Assembly: GCA_031269355.1 (NCBI GenBank)
Contig: JAISZG010000002.1
Span: forward strand, 1-42,016
Origin: Oscillospiraceae bacterium
GTDB lineage: Bacteria; Bacillota; Clostridia; Christensenellales; Aristaeellaceae
Direction: 5' to 3'
DNA length: 42,016 nt
Shown here one piece after another: positions 1 through 10,003 of this stretch. How positions within the stretch are numbered: position 1 is the stretch's first letter; each line of letters starts with the position of its first letter. Under the pieces are notes generated by a model. The model was not told the DNA's origin and made no database searches. It saw only the letters and a program-made list of their open reading frames with translations. Position numbers and translations under genes: made by a program.

Positions 1-21
1 AATTTACATAAAAATCACACC

Positions 22-50
22 TTGTAATTTTTCCGGAACAGTGATAAAAT
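22..50 (+). promoter_or_regulatory. Candidate sigma-A promoter of the giant secreted protein gene
   Basis: A TTGTAA hexamer (22-27) and a TAAAAT hexamer (45-50) are separated by exactly 17 bases, giving an expected start near 57 and a leader of about 93 nt before the ATG at 150. Both boxes are near consensus and the surrounding sequence is AT-rich, unlike the GC-rich coding DNA. No hairpin that would suggest a riboswitch is evident in the leader. Confidence 0.55.
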
Positions 51-149
51 CGAATTACCATTCTATGGGAATTTTGTCTAATATTGGATTTAAATTTCCA
101 TATTAAGGTTTATGTGTCAGAATATGTCAGTCGATCTGGGGGTAACAGG

Positions 150-3100
150 ATGCGACGGTTCCTTTCGACCGCGCTGTTTATATTAGCGCTGGCAGCCGTC
201 GGATTGGCGGCGGCTGAGTTGTCGCCCCTGACGCCGGGAGAAGCCGCGCTAATCGGCGATACGATATACGCGCTGAGCGACAGCCGCTATGTGGCCGCGC
301 CGACGCTGTGGCTGTCCGTCGTCGGCCAGCGCGCGGACGGCGACACTGCGGACGGCACGGCGGATTCCGCCGTGGGAACAGGCGCGCAGCTTCGCGGCGC
401 TTTGTTTACTGTGGTCGCGCTGACCGCCGACGGCGTTGAAACCGCCTATCCCGATCCCGATAATCCCGGCCAACCATGGTTGATAGAATATAAAGGAATA
501 CCAATTCCGCTGCGCCTGCCCATCGGCCCCGCGCTGTATCTAAGGCAAACCGCCGCGCCGCGCGGTTATAAACCGGCGGACGAGCGCGTGCCGCTGACGG
601 ACGCGGCGGCGTTCGGAAGCATATTGACCGTCGAGAACGAGCTGACTGGCGGATTGTTTCGCCTGCGCGCGGATCAGCGGATTGATTACCGCCTGACAGA
701 CGCGCGCGGCGAGTCCGTCGCGTCCGGCACGCTGGAAAAGGGCGGCGTAATATCCGAGCTTCTGGACGTCGGGGAATATACGCTGGGCGTCGCCGCGCCG
801 AACGGATATATAACGCCTGCGCCCGCCTCAATTGAAATCCGCAAAGGCGCGCTTACCGAATACTCGTTCGTCGGCGAGCTGCTTCCCCGCGCGTCGATCG
901 ATGTAAGGAGCGTATCGTTTGAATCGGACGGCTCGCGCGCCGTGCGTCCGCTCGAGGGCGAGCGAATCGTTTTCTCGCCGACCGACGGTGCGGAGCCGAT
1001 AGTGCTGGTTACCGGAAGCGACGGCGTCGCGCGGCGCGAGGGCGAATCCGGACTGCCGGCATTTCAACCGGGTGCGTATACAATCCAAACTAACCTTGAA
1101 CCGCCCGCCGCCGTCGAGCTTCGGGCGAACGACATATATGAACGATCTATTGTCGCGAACGACGGAACCGGGCAGGTTCGCGTGCGCGCCGACGCATATA
1201 TTGGAAAGGACGAGCTGTCGCCTCTCGCGGGCGCGCGGTTCACACTGGAACGCCTGAGCGGGTCGACGGATACTGAAAACGCGCCCGCATTGCTTGAATC
1301 GCGAGAGGACGGGCAGGTTTGGCTGTCCGGCTTGCCGGCGGGAGCATACATGCTTAAGCCTGCGCTCGCGCCGGAGGGGTATACCGCGCTGGATTCCGAG
1401 CTGACGATCGAGATTCAGGGCGGCGAGGAAACGTTCATATCCGCCGCGTTCTCGAAAAACGCGGTGGTTTCCGTTCGGAAGGCCGGGCGGTTAATCGATA
1501 TAAAAACCGGATCGGTTTCCGACGCCGCTTCATATGATTCGCTCGACGCCGCGTACGAAGCGTTTGATTCCGAGGGCAGGCTGATAGGCGCACTGCCCGG
1601 CGTTTCGCTTCCCGCGCTCCCGGAAGGCTCGAGCTACTTCCTGCGCGAATCGCGCGCGTCGGACGGATACCAGCCTGATCCAGAGATACGCGCGATCGTA
1701 GCGTATCCGGGGGACGTTATATCGGTGGACGCGTTCGTCGACAGCGAGCTGGGTCTGTTCCGGATGCGGCATATCGCGCGGGGTTCCGGCGCCGCGCTCG
1801 CGGGCGGAGCGTTCCTGCTGGAGGCGCTCGATCAAAACCAACCGGCTGCATATGAATTTATAGCCGACGACGGCGGGCTGTTCAATCTGGAACAGCCGCT
1901 GCCGCCGGGAGAGTACCGCCTTTCGCTGATAGAGGCCGCGCCCGGCGCGATGGCCGATCCTTCCGTATATCCTACATATATTGATATAACGATCGAGCCG
2001 TGGCTCGACGGCCTCGGTGCACCCGCAGATCCAAACGCGGCGTATACGTTCGAAAGCGAGCCGATACCCGCCGCCGTCGCGTCGCCCGAACCGCCCGCGA
2101 TCGACGCGTCCGTTTCGGAGATAACGCGGGATGGCGAGCGGAGCTTTACAATAAATATAAAGCCTTCGAATATTCCGCTGCCGATCGAGGGCGAATGCGT
2201 CGAGCTGGCGCTTTTGCCCGGCGCAGAAAACGAACCCGCGTCCCGGGCGCAAAACGGAATATCCGTGGAGTCGCTGCGAATACCCGCCGTCGGTGCGGAA
2301 GGTGTCGTTCAAACGGCAACAATATATAAATATATAAACAATGAATGGATAGACGGCGGCACGCATTCGCTGCCCGCTGAAATATCATTCGACGATATAT
2401 TGGTTCCCGTCACTCGTGTTCGAATACTTTTTGGCGAATATACACAAAGGTTTATAGGTTTGTCGGATCAATTAGACGGGGACGCGCCGACGGTCGAAAA
2501 CGGCGCGGTTAGCGGCGCGCCCGCGTTCGACCTTCCGGATGATTATACTATTTCGGCCTCGATTCGAGTCCTTCCCCAATATGCCCATCCGGAATATGGA
2601 GGAAGCTCGACGTTGGTCGCGTCCGCGCGCGCGCTGTCCGTCGTGCCCATTCGAACGGGCGAGGATAAATGGAGATACGCCGCGTCTCCGACTGACGCCG
2701 CGCAGTTGGATATAACTATGATAGCGCCGGTCGTTCCCGCGAACGCGGCGACGGGCGTCGTGTTCGAGGATCGGAACGAAAACGGCGCGCGCGACGCGGA
2801 CGAGCCGGGCGTTCCGTATGTCCGCGCCGCCGCGCGCAGCGCTGATGGAGACTTAATCGGCGAGGCCTTGTCGGACGCGAGCGGCGTGTTTGTTGCCGCT
2901 CATAATTATGATAATTTAAATTTTATATTGGATGATGTGTCGTTCGACGAGATTCATTTGCGAACCGAAACGCGATTCGCGGCGCGGGGTCGCGGCGGCG
3001 CGGAAATAGCGGTGGTTCCGGAAAGCGCGCTTGTGCTGGAAATCGAAGGCGCGTCCGAATTCAACGACGCTGCGCGGGAGAATCCCGTTATGGCTGCGGC

Positions 3101-6100
3101 GCTGCGCAACGGCGAAGTTGTCGCCGAAACGCTCATAAGCGGGTTGGGTTCGTTCGAGCTGGGCGGCCTGTCCTCAGGCGCTTATGAGATTCGCGTCGAT
3201 TTGCCGGAGGGCTTCATATTTTCGGATGATTATCTGCCGGAAGTTGTATTGCCATACGCAGGCGCGGCCAATAAGCAGATTACGATAACGCGCGCTGCTG
3301 TGGCGTCCGGGCGCGTGTCGATCGATACGGCGGACGCGGGAGCCGATCCCAGCGCTATCGTCGGCATTCCGATCATATTGACGCGCGTCGGCGGGGATAT
3401 CGTTTATGGAACAACAACAAATGATCAGGGCGAGTGGGAGCTGCGCACCGTTCGCCCGGGAATATATGCGGTCGAGTGGCGGCTTCCGGAAGGAATGATC
3501 CCGGTTTCGGATTATATTTCGGCAGCGGATTATTCCGGTTTCGCGGAGACCGCGCTGATAGCAGGCGAGCGAACGGAGCTGGGCATATCGATCGCGCGCG
3601 CGTCATCGATCAAAGGCCGCGCGGAGGATTCCGCCGGGAAGGGGGTTTCGGGAATATATGTATACGCCCGGTCGGCCAACGGCGCGGAATATACATCGCT
3701 CACCGATTCGTCGGGCGAATTCGCGTTCGACGGGATTCCGCGCGGAGATTATACGATCGAACCCGCTTTTCCGGAGGGGATGATATTATACGACGGCGCG
3801 ACTCGCGTATCGCCAGCGCCCGGCGAAACGGTGAATTTAAGCTGGCTGGCGTTTTACCCCGCAAGCGTAAGCGGCTCCGTTTGGATAGATTTGGATAACG
3901 ACGGATATATAAGGCAGGACGCCGACGCACCGCTCGAAGGCGCGGAGCTGATACTGCTGGACGCGCAGGGTAGGACGGTGGCGGAAGCGCGCAGCGACGC
4001 AGAGGGCGCTTTCCAAATGGATCGTTTGCCGCCGGGCGAGGCGCGGCTGTCCGTAGAGGCTCCCGACGGCATGGTATTCGCTGAAAATCCCGGCGGCGTG
4101 GACAGGCTGTTCGAAGCTATTGATTATTCCGGCGCGCTGAGCCGCGCGTTTACGCTGGAACCCGGGCGAACGTTCGACGCCTCGCGCATCGGCATGGTTC
4201 GGGCGGGCGTTATAGCGGGCTTGGTATGGCAGGATTTGAACGGCGACGGCGCTCGCGACGCGGTGGAACCGCCGATTTCGGGCGCGGAAATTATATTATA
4301 TAAGGATGGAGCGCGCGTTCGCGCGGCGATATCCGACACGTCCGGCGGATACTCGTTCGAGAACGTTCGCCCGGGCGTTTATCAGGCCGCGATAGCAGTG
4401 CCGGACGGATTCGCTCCGCCGCGCGATGAGAATACGCAAGGCACCGTCACTAACCAGGCGGAACCCATATCGTTCGAAGCGCGGCTGAGCGCGGCGATTT
4501 CGCCCTCAAACGGGCGAAGCGAACCGGCGTCCGTCGATTTCGCACTCGCGCCGTTATGCGCGCTGCCGGGATTCGCGCGCCTCACCGACGGCGCGCCGCT
4601 GCCGGGGATGCGTGTGTCGATCGTTTCACCGGACGGGCGCGAGCTTGCGTATAGCGTTACCGATATCGACGGCGCGTTCAGAATAGAGCGCGTGCGTCCA
4701 GGCGCGTATACGCTGCGCTACGAGCTGCCGAACGGCGCGTACGCGTTCGCGGATTCCGACGCCGCATATATGGAGGAAGCCGTCGACGTGCGCAGCGGCG
4801 CGCCGCAAAATCGATTCGCACCGGCGGTGGTCGCGCTGGCCTCGCTAAGGGGCGAGTTGTTCGCGGACGCGAACGGCGACGGAGCGCGCGCCGCAGGAGA
4901 GATCGCGCTGGGCGGCGCGGCGATGACGCTGTCTCAATTTGGTAATATAATATATCAAACCGACTGCGGCAGCGACGGCGTTTTCAGATTCGACAATATT
5001 CGCCCCGGCGTATATACGCTCGGCGGCGAGCCGCCAGACGGCTGGCGGTGGAGCGCGGGCGATAATCCCGCGTGGGTTGTGGAATTGGATGAAGGCGAGT
5101 CGTTTGGGTTTGGTTCGCTTGGCGCGTATAGGCCGGGCTCGATTTCAGGAAAGCTACTGCTCGATCGCGGCGCGGACGGTCGGCTTGAGCGCGACGATTC
5201 GCTGACGGGCGCGTCGATAGTTCTTTCCCGCGATAGACAGGCCGTCGCGTCCGCTTATTTGGACGATACGGGCGCGTTCTCGTTCGACGCGCTCGCGCCG
5301 GGCGTATACGAATTGACCGCAGCGCTCCCGGATAATATGCTGTTTGCGGACGCGGGATTGTTCGAGGGGCTGGGCGCGCGGCTTGACGCGGGTACCGCCA
5401 CGAGCGCGCCGATCACGCTGAATATGGGGGAAGCTCTGAAGCTTGACGACATAGGCGCGGTTATAAGCGGCTCGGTGTCCGGGCGGCTGTGGGTGGATAC
5501 GCAATATAACGGTTTATTCGATATGGGCGAACAGCCGCTGTCCGGCGCGCTGGTAACGCTGCTGGACGAATTGGATCAGGCAGCGGCGCAGGCGCAGACG
5601 GGCACGGACGGAATATATCGCATGGCGGACATACGACCGGGCGAATATCGATTGCATTTCGCGCTTCCCGGCGGATTGATATTCTCCGAACAGGCGGAGG
5701 GCGGCAGCATAGCTCCTTCCGCCAACGCGCGCCAGGCGTTCAGCGCGCCGTTCCGCGTCGCGCCGGGACAGGCGGCGGAGGATCGCCACGCGGCGGCGAT
5801 AGAGCCGGGCAGCTTAAACGGCGAAATATATCTGGACGCAAATGCGAACGGCGTCAAGGATGTCGGCGAAGCTCCTCTCCAAAACATAATAATTAAATTA
5901 TATGATTTATATGGAAACGAATTGACCGCGCAGTCCGGCGCGGACGGGCAATATCGATTTGAATCAATGCGTCCCGGCGCTTATAACATATCATATGAAT
6001 GGCCGAATAATCTTATTCAGACGACGCCGCCGGACGGAAGCATAGAGCTGGAGATGGGCAGTGTGCGCGGCGACGTGCGCGCAGGCGCGGCGATCGCATC

Positions 6101-7241
6101 CGCGATAGAATGCGTGGCGTTTGAGGATGTGGATTCCGACGGCTATTTCACGGCGGCGGATCATACCATTGAAGGCGCGGCGGTTACGCTTATAAGCGCG
6201 GACGGGGAAATTTCCGCCGCCGCCGACGCGAACGGAACGGCGCTGTTCGAGCGGCTGCTTCCGGGAACATATACCGTTCGGGTTGAACTTCCGGATTCGT
6301 ATGTGTTTACCCGTAGGCGCGCGGACGGCTCGCTGTGCGAGGCGCTGGATTCGAATATATCCGCGACGCCGCCGTTCGAGCTGCGTATGGGCGAAATGGC
6401 GCGCGTACCCGCCGGGGGCGTTCGCTCGGGCGCTATAGGGGATTACGCGTGGATGGACGAGAATTTTAACGGCCTGCAGGATGAGGGAGAGCCGGGACTG
6501 CCCAATATCGCGATAACGCTGGAGCGCGGCGCGGATGGTGAATGGGCGGTCGCCGCGCAAACCGTTACCGACGGAAACGGTTATTATGAATTCTCGCCCG
6601 TGCGCCCGGGCACATATCGATTGATCGCCGAGGCGCCGGGAGGGGCATACCCCGCGAAGCCTATTGCCGATCTGCCGGAAATAAACAGCAAGCTGGTGTT
6701 CCGAACGGGCGAGCGGATTGTGTCGGAGATGTTCCTGCTGGGCTCGGCGCAGCACGCGCGAAATCAGGATATAGGGTTTGTGGACGCGCGGCAGGCCGGG
6801 CTGCGCGGATGGACGGTATCCGATAACGGCATGATATACGACGGAACATATACAGCCGAAGTCGGCGAGCCAGCCGACGTAGCGGCGATGGCGCGCCCGT
6901 CGGTCGGCGAGCCGATAGGGATAATCGGAATGGTTTGGCGCGACGACGACGGGAACGGCGCGTACGATCCGGGCGAGCCGCTGATCGAAGATGTTAAAAT
7001 CATTCTTAATTGGGAAGGATTGGAAGGGAACGATACGTCTTTTGATCAGAGGGCGGACGCGCAAACGGACGGCGAGGGTTCGTTCTATATGACAGCGCCC
7101 CGCAGCGATAGGATAGGCATCCGTGCAATTCTGCCGGAAGGCGCGGTGTTCGAGGACGGAGAGCGAGAGCGGGAGGTTTCGATTGATGTGATGGCGGATG
7201 AATATATTGTAAGAATCGATCTTGCGGCGCGGCAGGAATGA
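150..7241 (+). CDS. Giant secreted multi-repeat protein with SpaA/Cna-B and SdrD-B-like domains
   Basis: A 2363-residue exported protein of unknown specific role, most likely an extracellular stalk or adhesin. I start it at ATG 150, which follows GGGGG (138-142) and opens a clear signal peptide (MRRFLSTALFILALAAVGLAAA). A longer TTG-started version from 84 would bury this signal. After the signal come about six prealbumin-like repeats (DNA about 390-2050) with endings such as ASDGYQP and APEGYTA. A non-repeated stretch follows (about 2100-2720), then about 13 repeats of roughly 110 residues (about 2740-7230). The latter carry calcium-type loops such as DRNENGARDADEPG, DLNGDGARDAVEP and DDDGNGAYDPGEP, and the closing pattern PGxYxL. 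I see no LPXTG motif, hydrophobic C-terminal anchor or SLH domain: the protein ends in IDLAARQE. The repeats have diverged strongly. The architecture is clear; the function is inferred. Confidence 0.9.
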   Translation: MRRFLSTALFILALAAVGLAAAELSPLTPGEAALIGDTIYALSDSRYVAAPTLWLSVVGQRADGDTADGTADSAVGTGAQLRGALFTVVALTADGVETAYPDPDNPGQPWLIEYKGIPIPLRLPIGPALYLRQTAAPRGYKPADERVPLTDAAAFGSILTVENELTGGLFRLRADQRIDYRLTDARGESVASGTLEKGGVISELLDVGEYTLGVAAPNGYITPAPASIEIRKGALTEYSFVGELLPRASIDVRSVSFESDGSRAVRPLEGERIVFSPTDGAEPIVLVTGSDGVARREGESGLPAFQPGAYTIQTNLEPPAAVELRANDIYERSIVANDGTGQVRVRADAYIGKDELSPLAGARFTLERLSGSTDTENAPALLESREDGQVWLSGLPAGAYMLKPALAPEGYTALDSELTIEIQGGEETFISAAFSKNAVVSVRKAGRLIDIKTGSVSDAASYDSLDAAYEAFDSEGRLIGALPGVSLPALPEGSSYFLRESRASDGYQPDPEIRAIVAYPGDVISVDAFVDSELGLFRMRHIARGSGAALAGGAFLLEALDQNQPAAYEFIADDGGLFNLEQPLPPGEYRLSLIEAAPGAMADPSVYPTYIDITIEPWLDGLGAPADPNAAYTFESEPIPAAVASPEPPAIDASVSEITRDGERSFTINIKPSNIPLPIEGECVELALLPGAENEPASRAQNGISVESLRIPAVGAEGVVQTATIYKYINNEWIDGGTHSLPAEISFDDILVPVTRVRILFGEYTQRFIGLSDQLDGDAPTVENGAVSGAPAFDLPDDYTISASIRVLPQYAHPEYGGSSTLVASARALSVVPIRTGEDKWRYAASPTDAAQLDITMIAPVVPANAATGVVFEDRNENGARDADEPGVPYVRAAARSADGDLIGEALSDASGVFVAAHNYDNLNFILDDVSFDEIHLRTETRFAARGRGGAEIAVVPESALVLEIEGASEFNDAARENPVMAAALRNGEVVAETLISGLGSFELGGLSSGAYEIRVDLPEGFIFSDDYLPEVVLPYAGAANKQITITRAAVASGRVSIDTADAGADPSAIVGIPIILTRVGGDIVYGTTTNDQGEWELRTVRPGIYAVEWRLPEGMIPVSDYISAADYSGFAETALIAGERTELGISIARASSIKGRAEDSAGKGVSGIYVYARSANGAEYTSLTDSSGEFAFDGIPRGDYTIEPAFPEGMILYDGATRVSPAPGETVNLSWLAFYPASVSGSVWIDLDNDGYIRQDADAPLEGAELILLDAQGRTVAEARSDAEGAFQMDRLPPGEARLSVEAPDGMVFAENPGGVDRLFEAIDYSGALSRAFTLEPGRTFDASRIGMVRAGVIAGLVWQDLNGDGARDAVEPPISGAEIILYKDGARVRAAISDTSGGYSFENVRPGVYQAAIAVPDGFAPPRDENTQGTVTNQAEPISFEARLSAAISPSNGRSEPASVDFALAPLCALPGFARLTDGAPLPGMRVSIVSPDGRELAYSVTDIDGAFRIERVRPGAYTLRYELPNGAYAFADSDAAYMEEAVDVRSGAPQNRFAPAVVALASLRGELFADANGDGARAAGEIALGGAAMTLSQFGNIIYQTDCGSDGVFRFDNIRPGVYTLGGEPPDGWRWSAGDNPAWVVELDEGESFGFGSLGAYRPGSISGKLLLDRGADGRLERDDSLTGASIVLSRDRQAVASAYLDDTGAFSFDALAPGVYELTAALPDNMLFADAGLFEGLGARLDAGTATSAPITLNMGEALKLDDIGAVISGSVSGRLWVDTQYNGLFDMGEQPLSGALVTLLDELDQAAAQAQTGTDGIYRMADIRPGEYRLHFALPGGLIFSEQAEGGSIAPSANARQAFSAPFRVAPGQAAEDRHAAAIEPGSLNGEIYLDANANGVKDVGEAPLQNIIIKLYDLYGNELTAQSGADGQYRFESMRPGAYNISYEWPNNLIQTTPPDGSIELEMGSVRGDVRAGAAIASAIECVAFEDVDSDGYFTAADHTIEGAAVTLISADGEISAAADANGTALFERLLPGTYTVRVELPDSYVFTRRRADGSLCEALDSNISATPPFELRMGEMARVPAGGVRSGAIGDYAWMDENFNGLQDEGEPGLPNIAITLERGADGEWAVAAQTVTDGNGYYEFSPVRPGTYRLIAEAPGGAYPAKPIADLPEINSKLVFRTGERIVSEMFLLGSAQHARNQDIGFVDARQAGLRGWTVSDNGMIYDGTYTAEVGEPADVAAMARPSVGEPIGIIGMVWRDDDGNGAYDPGEPLIEDVKIILNWEGLEGNDTSFDQRADAQTDGEGSFYMTAPRSDRIGIRAILPEGAVFEDGEREREVSIDVMADEYIVRIDLAARQE

Positions 7242-7289
7242 TGTTGCGATAGATATAATATTTATTGAGATATTTGAATGGAGGTTGAA

Positions 7290-8132
7290 ATGGGGTGGAC
7301 AATATGGCTGAGGCAGGCGCTGGCCGGATTTATTCTTGGGATCGCGTGCGTGCTGCCGGGGATAAGCGGCGGAGTGCTGGCGATGTCTATGGAACTATAT
7401 CAACCGATACTATCGGCGCTTTCTAATTTTGGCAAGGATGTACGCGGCAACGCGCGTTTTTTGGCGCCGCTAGCGATTGGCGGCGGGGTGGGGATTCTGC
7501 TGACCGCGCGCGCGCTGAGTGCGCTGGTGGCGCGGGCTGAAACCGAGATCACGGTTTTGTTTATTGGGCTTGTGCTTGGAGGCTTGCCGGGTTTATGGAA
7601 GCAGGCGGCGAAGGCTAGCCGTGGGGGAGCCGCGCGCGCGTGGGCAGGGCGGGCGCTGCTGTTTGCGGCTGGGTTCGCGTTTACGTTTGCGTTCGGGTTA
7701 TTGGAAACGGTATTTAAGGTAGAGGGAGCGACGCGCGCGTTCGACGGGGTTTTGGCGATAATCAGCGGGGGGGTGTATGCGTTCGCTACGGTTATACCTG
7801 GCATCAGCAGTTCGTTTTTGCTGTTGTTTTTGGGGGTATATCAGCCGATGATGGACGCGATCGCGAACCTGCGGATACGTCCGCTGCTGTTTGCGCTTTC
7901 GGGTGGAATAGTTGTGGCGGCTGTGCTGGTGAAGGCGGCGGAGTGGCTGTTTAGAAGGTTTTCGAACCAATGTACGTTTGTGGTGATGGGGTTTGTATTA
8001 GGGTCGGTTTGGCTTGTGTTTTCGTGGGAGGTATTCGTAGCGCGTTGGCTCATGCATATTATGCTGCTAGCGTGCGGCGCGACATTGGCGATACTTATAT
8101 CCCGCAGCTTCAGTGAAAAACACCAAACATAA
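7290..8132 (+). CDS. DUF368 family membrane protein (PopT-type undecaprenyl-phosphate translocase)
   Basis: A polytopic membrane protein of 280 residues. I choose ATG 7290 because GGAGG at 7280-7284 lies five bases upstream. An ATG at 7278 overlaps that site and would add only four residues. The sequence shows the duplicated DUF368 signature: VLPGISGG in the first transmembrane segment region and VIPGISSS in the second half, each followed by a YQP motif. DUF368 proteins are established as translocases that return undecaprenyl phosphate, the lipid carrier of cell-wall and surface-polymer synthesis, across the membrane. It starts 48 bases after the giant secreted protein gene, so the two may be cotranscribed. 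Family assignment is firm; the transport role is inherited from the family. Confidence 0.88.
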   Translation: MGWTIWLRQALAGFILGIACVLPGISGGVLAMSMELYQPILSALSNFGKDVRGNARFLAPLAIGGGVGILLTARALSALVARAETEITVLFIGLVLGGLPGLWKQAAKASRGGAARAWAGRALLFAAGFAFTFAFGLLETVFKVEGATRAFDGVLAIISGGVYAFATVIPGISSSFLLLFLGVYQPMMDAIANLRIRPLLFALSGGIVVAAVLVKAAEWLFRRFSNQCTFVVMGFVLGSVWLVFSWEVFVARWLMHIMLLACGATLAILISRSFSEKHQT

Positions 8133-8243
8133 AAAAAGGTAACAAGGGCAAAAAGAAAAAAAGACAGGCCGCGCGGTAGCGACGGCCGAAAGCCCGGGAG
8201 AAGAAGGAATCGGAAAATAATAAATTGATCCTTAGCGGGGTTT

Positions 8244-8299
8244 CCAAAGGGGCACTAGCCCCTTTGGCGGGTGGGTTTGGGAGGGCGGCGCCCTCCCAA
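8244..8299. repeat. Pair of perfect GC-rich palindromes
   Basis: The first palindrome (8244-8267) has 10-base arms CCAAAGGGGC and GCCCCTTTGG around a 4-base loop. The second (8277-8299) has 11-base arms TTGGGAGGGCG and CGCCCTCCCAA around a single base. Neither is followed by a T run on either strand, so they are not ordinary terminators. They resemble dispersed palindromic repeats, and related GC-rich palindromes occur elsewhere in this window (13686-13760, 15008-15030, 15911-15960). Confidence 0.8.
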
Positions 8300-8335
8300 C
8301 GTATCCCCCGTATCCCAACGTATTCCCACGTACTC
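8299..8335. repeat. Degenerate short tandem repeat, unit about ACGTATCCC
   Basis: Four imperfect copies of a 9-11-base unit (ACGTATCCC, CGTATCCCA, ACGTATTCCC, ACGTACTCC) directly follow the second palindrome. The copies differ by one or two bases. No function can be seen; it may be part of the same dispersed intergenic repeat as the palindromes. Confidence 0.5.
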
Positions 8336-8425
8336 CGCCAGGGCGCAGCCCCAAAACAGCATCAAGGGCCAGCGAAGCGCAGCCCGACAAAACCTCAAGC
8401 GACCAACAGAAGGGGGAATCATCGC

Positions 8426-9925
8426 GTGCGTCGTCTACGCCTATTTGGATTTGCGCTATTCCTATGCGCGCTAGCGATAGGCGCGCGTGCGGAAACCTAC
8501 GTGTTTCCGGCGGCAGGCGTGAAGTTTGCGCTGACGGAGAGTGAAACCCTGCTCGCGCCGGAAACGCCATATAACCAATCGGACTCCCCGGAGCTTCCCG
8601 GCACCATATCGGATAAGATTGTTTTCGAGATATCGACGGAGGGCGGCGTCCGCGTCACGCTATCGGCGGATGATACATATTTAAACAACATATATAAAAA
8701 CGAACACATATATAATACTGCGGAAATGACTATCGAGCAGCGCGCCGAATTTCAGGCGCTTATCGGGGGCGAGCTGCCGTTCTATTCCTCCCGCGAATGG
8801 ATAGACGATGAGACGCTGTCGCTCGCCGCGTCGTATCTGGACAAGCAGGGCGGGGCGGCTGCGCGCGTAATATACGTGCTGGTGAAAAACGGAGTTATGT
8901 ATTCGTATACGGCGGACGCGCCGTCGAACATGGGCGAAGGCGCGGCGCGAGCGGCTGCGGATTCGGTTCGCGAGCGCGTAACTATTCTCGGAGAACGGTA
9001 TACCTATCGCGAATCCGCCTCCGACATATCGGAACCTGCGGGAGATCAAGCGCGAACGATTCGATCGGCGGGCGCGCTGCCCGTGCGCGCGGACGCGCTG
9101 CCGTCGTGGACGAATCAAACCTCGCTGGAATTTGACGTATTCACGGAAGCGGGCGCGTACGTGCTGGCGCTGGCGGACGGCGAGCCGCAGGCGTTCGCGG
9201 TGGCGGACGCCGACGGCAGATGCGAATTCGAGCTTCAATTTGAGGATTCCGACGGCGCGCATACCGTGGGGCTGCAAGCCGCGCGGGGCGACATCGCCGG
9301 AGAGCGCGTATATGAAATATTGCTCGCGAGGCAAACCACGCCGATACTGCTTCGCGCGGACGACGCGCGGGTGGCGTCCGGGTCGTTCGACCTGTACGCG
9401 TATTCCGTGCCCGGCGCGATGGTAGAGCTGACTACCCCGTTCAGCACGATGCGCGGGCGCGCGAACGACGCGGGATATGTTTATTTTTCGCTCAGCATCA
9501 AACGCGGCGGCGAGAATTTATATCAAGCTGTCGCCACGCTGGATGGCTATCTGGACGGGCGCGCGGAAACGACGCTGCGCCGCTCGACCGACGCGGGAGA
9601 GCAGGCGGGCGATTTTCGCGCTATCGTACAAGACATAAGCTATCGGCGGCTGGCGGATAATCCGTCATACTACGCGGGGCGCAATGTAGAGATGCGCGGG
9701 CGGATCGCGCGCGTATCGGAATCAAACGGCTATCCGGCCATCGTGCTATATACGGCCAACCCGCGGGCGGGCGAATGGAGGGATCCTATATATATATTAT
9801 GCGACACCTTGGTTAAATTCGAGGAGGGCGATATCATGACCGTGCTCGGCGTAACCCGCGCGCAGACTTACCGCTACGACGGCGCAGACATTCCCGTGCT
9901 TGACGGCGCGTTTTATTTAAAATAA
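8426..9925 (+). CDS. Exported protein with C-terminal OB-like domain, paralogue of the next gene
   Basis: A 499-residue secreted protein of unknown function. I start it at GTG 8426, nine bases after AGGGGG (8411-8416), because this places a clean signal peptide at the very N-terminus (residues 1 to about 22, ending GARA before ETY). Residues about 25-220 resemble a lipid- or ligand-binding-type exported domain, with no motif I can name. The middle (about 225-390) has two beta-rich Ig-like stretches. The last 100 residues begin ISYRRLADNPSYYAGRNVEM and look like a small beta-barrel. The same phrase pattern (ISYxxL...YxGxxV) opens the C-terminal domain of the downstream gene, so the two are diverged paralogues. 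There is no lipobox or cell-wall anchor. It probably acts outside the membrane. Confidence 0.8.
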   Translation: MRRLRLFGFALFLCALAIGARAETYVFPAAGVKFALTESETLLAPETPYNQSDSPELPGTISDKIVFEISTEGGVRVTLSADDTYLNNIYKNEHIYNTAEMTIEQRAEFQALIGGELPFYSSREWIDDETLSLAASYLDKQGGAAARVIYVLVKNGVMYSYTADAPSNMGEGAARAAADSVRERVTILGERYTYRESASDISEPAGDQARTIRSAGALPVRADALPSWTNQTSLEFDVFTEAGAYVLALADGEPQAFAVADADGRCEFELQFEDSDGAHTVGLQAARGDIAGERVYEILLARQTTPILLRADDARVASGSFDLYAYSVPGAMVELTTPFSTMRGRANDAGYVYFSLSIKRGGENLYQAVATLDGYLDGRAETTLRRSTDAGEQAGDFRAIVQDISYRRLADNPSYYAGRNVEMRGRIARVSESNGYPAIVLYTANPRAGEWRDPIYILCDTLVKFEEGDIMTVLGVTRAQTYRYDGADIPVLDGAFYLK

Positions 9926-10003
9926 CCCGCGCGCCATGTGCGGGCACAAATGATGTATGAATAATATTTCTATAACACGAATAAATCAAAGGAGAAAATT
10001 ATT

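Larger units (their letters stand above)
8133..8425. other. Gene-less spacer, A-rich then palindrome-rich
   Basis: About 290 bases between the DUF368 gene and the next exported protein. The first 90 bases are purine-rich (many A runs) with no clear intrinsic terminator. The middle holds two perfect palindromes (8244-8267 and 8277-8299), followed by a short degenerate tandem repeat (8299-8335). The AGGGGG ribosome-binding site at 8411-8416 serves the downstream GTG start. An open frame runs through the spacer but reads repeat sequence and has no ribosome-binding site, so I do not call it coding. Confidence 0.6.

Noticed and set aside
1530-2366. 278-residue minus-strand open frame inside the giant secreted protein gene
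   Set aside because: It is a by-product of GC-rich codons in the repeat gene; the composition is Arg-rich, there is no ribosome-binding site and no recognisable domain.
5991-7064. 357-residue minus-strand open frame inside the giant secreted protein gene
   Set aside because: Same reason: antisense of the SdrD-B-like repeats, Arg-rich with no motif or start signal.
2740-7241. CRISPR-like or minisatellite repeats in the giant gene
   Set aside because: The periodicity is at protein-domain level (about 110 residues); the DNA copies are too diverged to be nucleotide repeats.
8244-8299. Palindromes as terminators of the DUF368 gene
   Set aside because: Stable stems but no T run on either strand; related copies lie inside coding genes.
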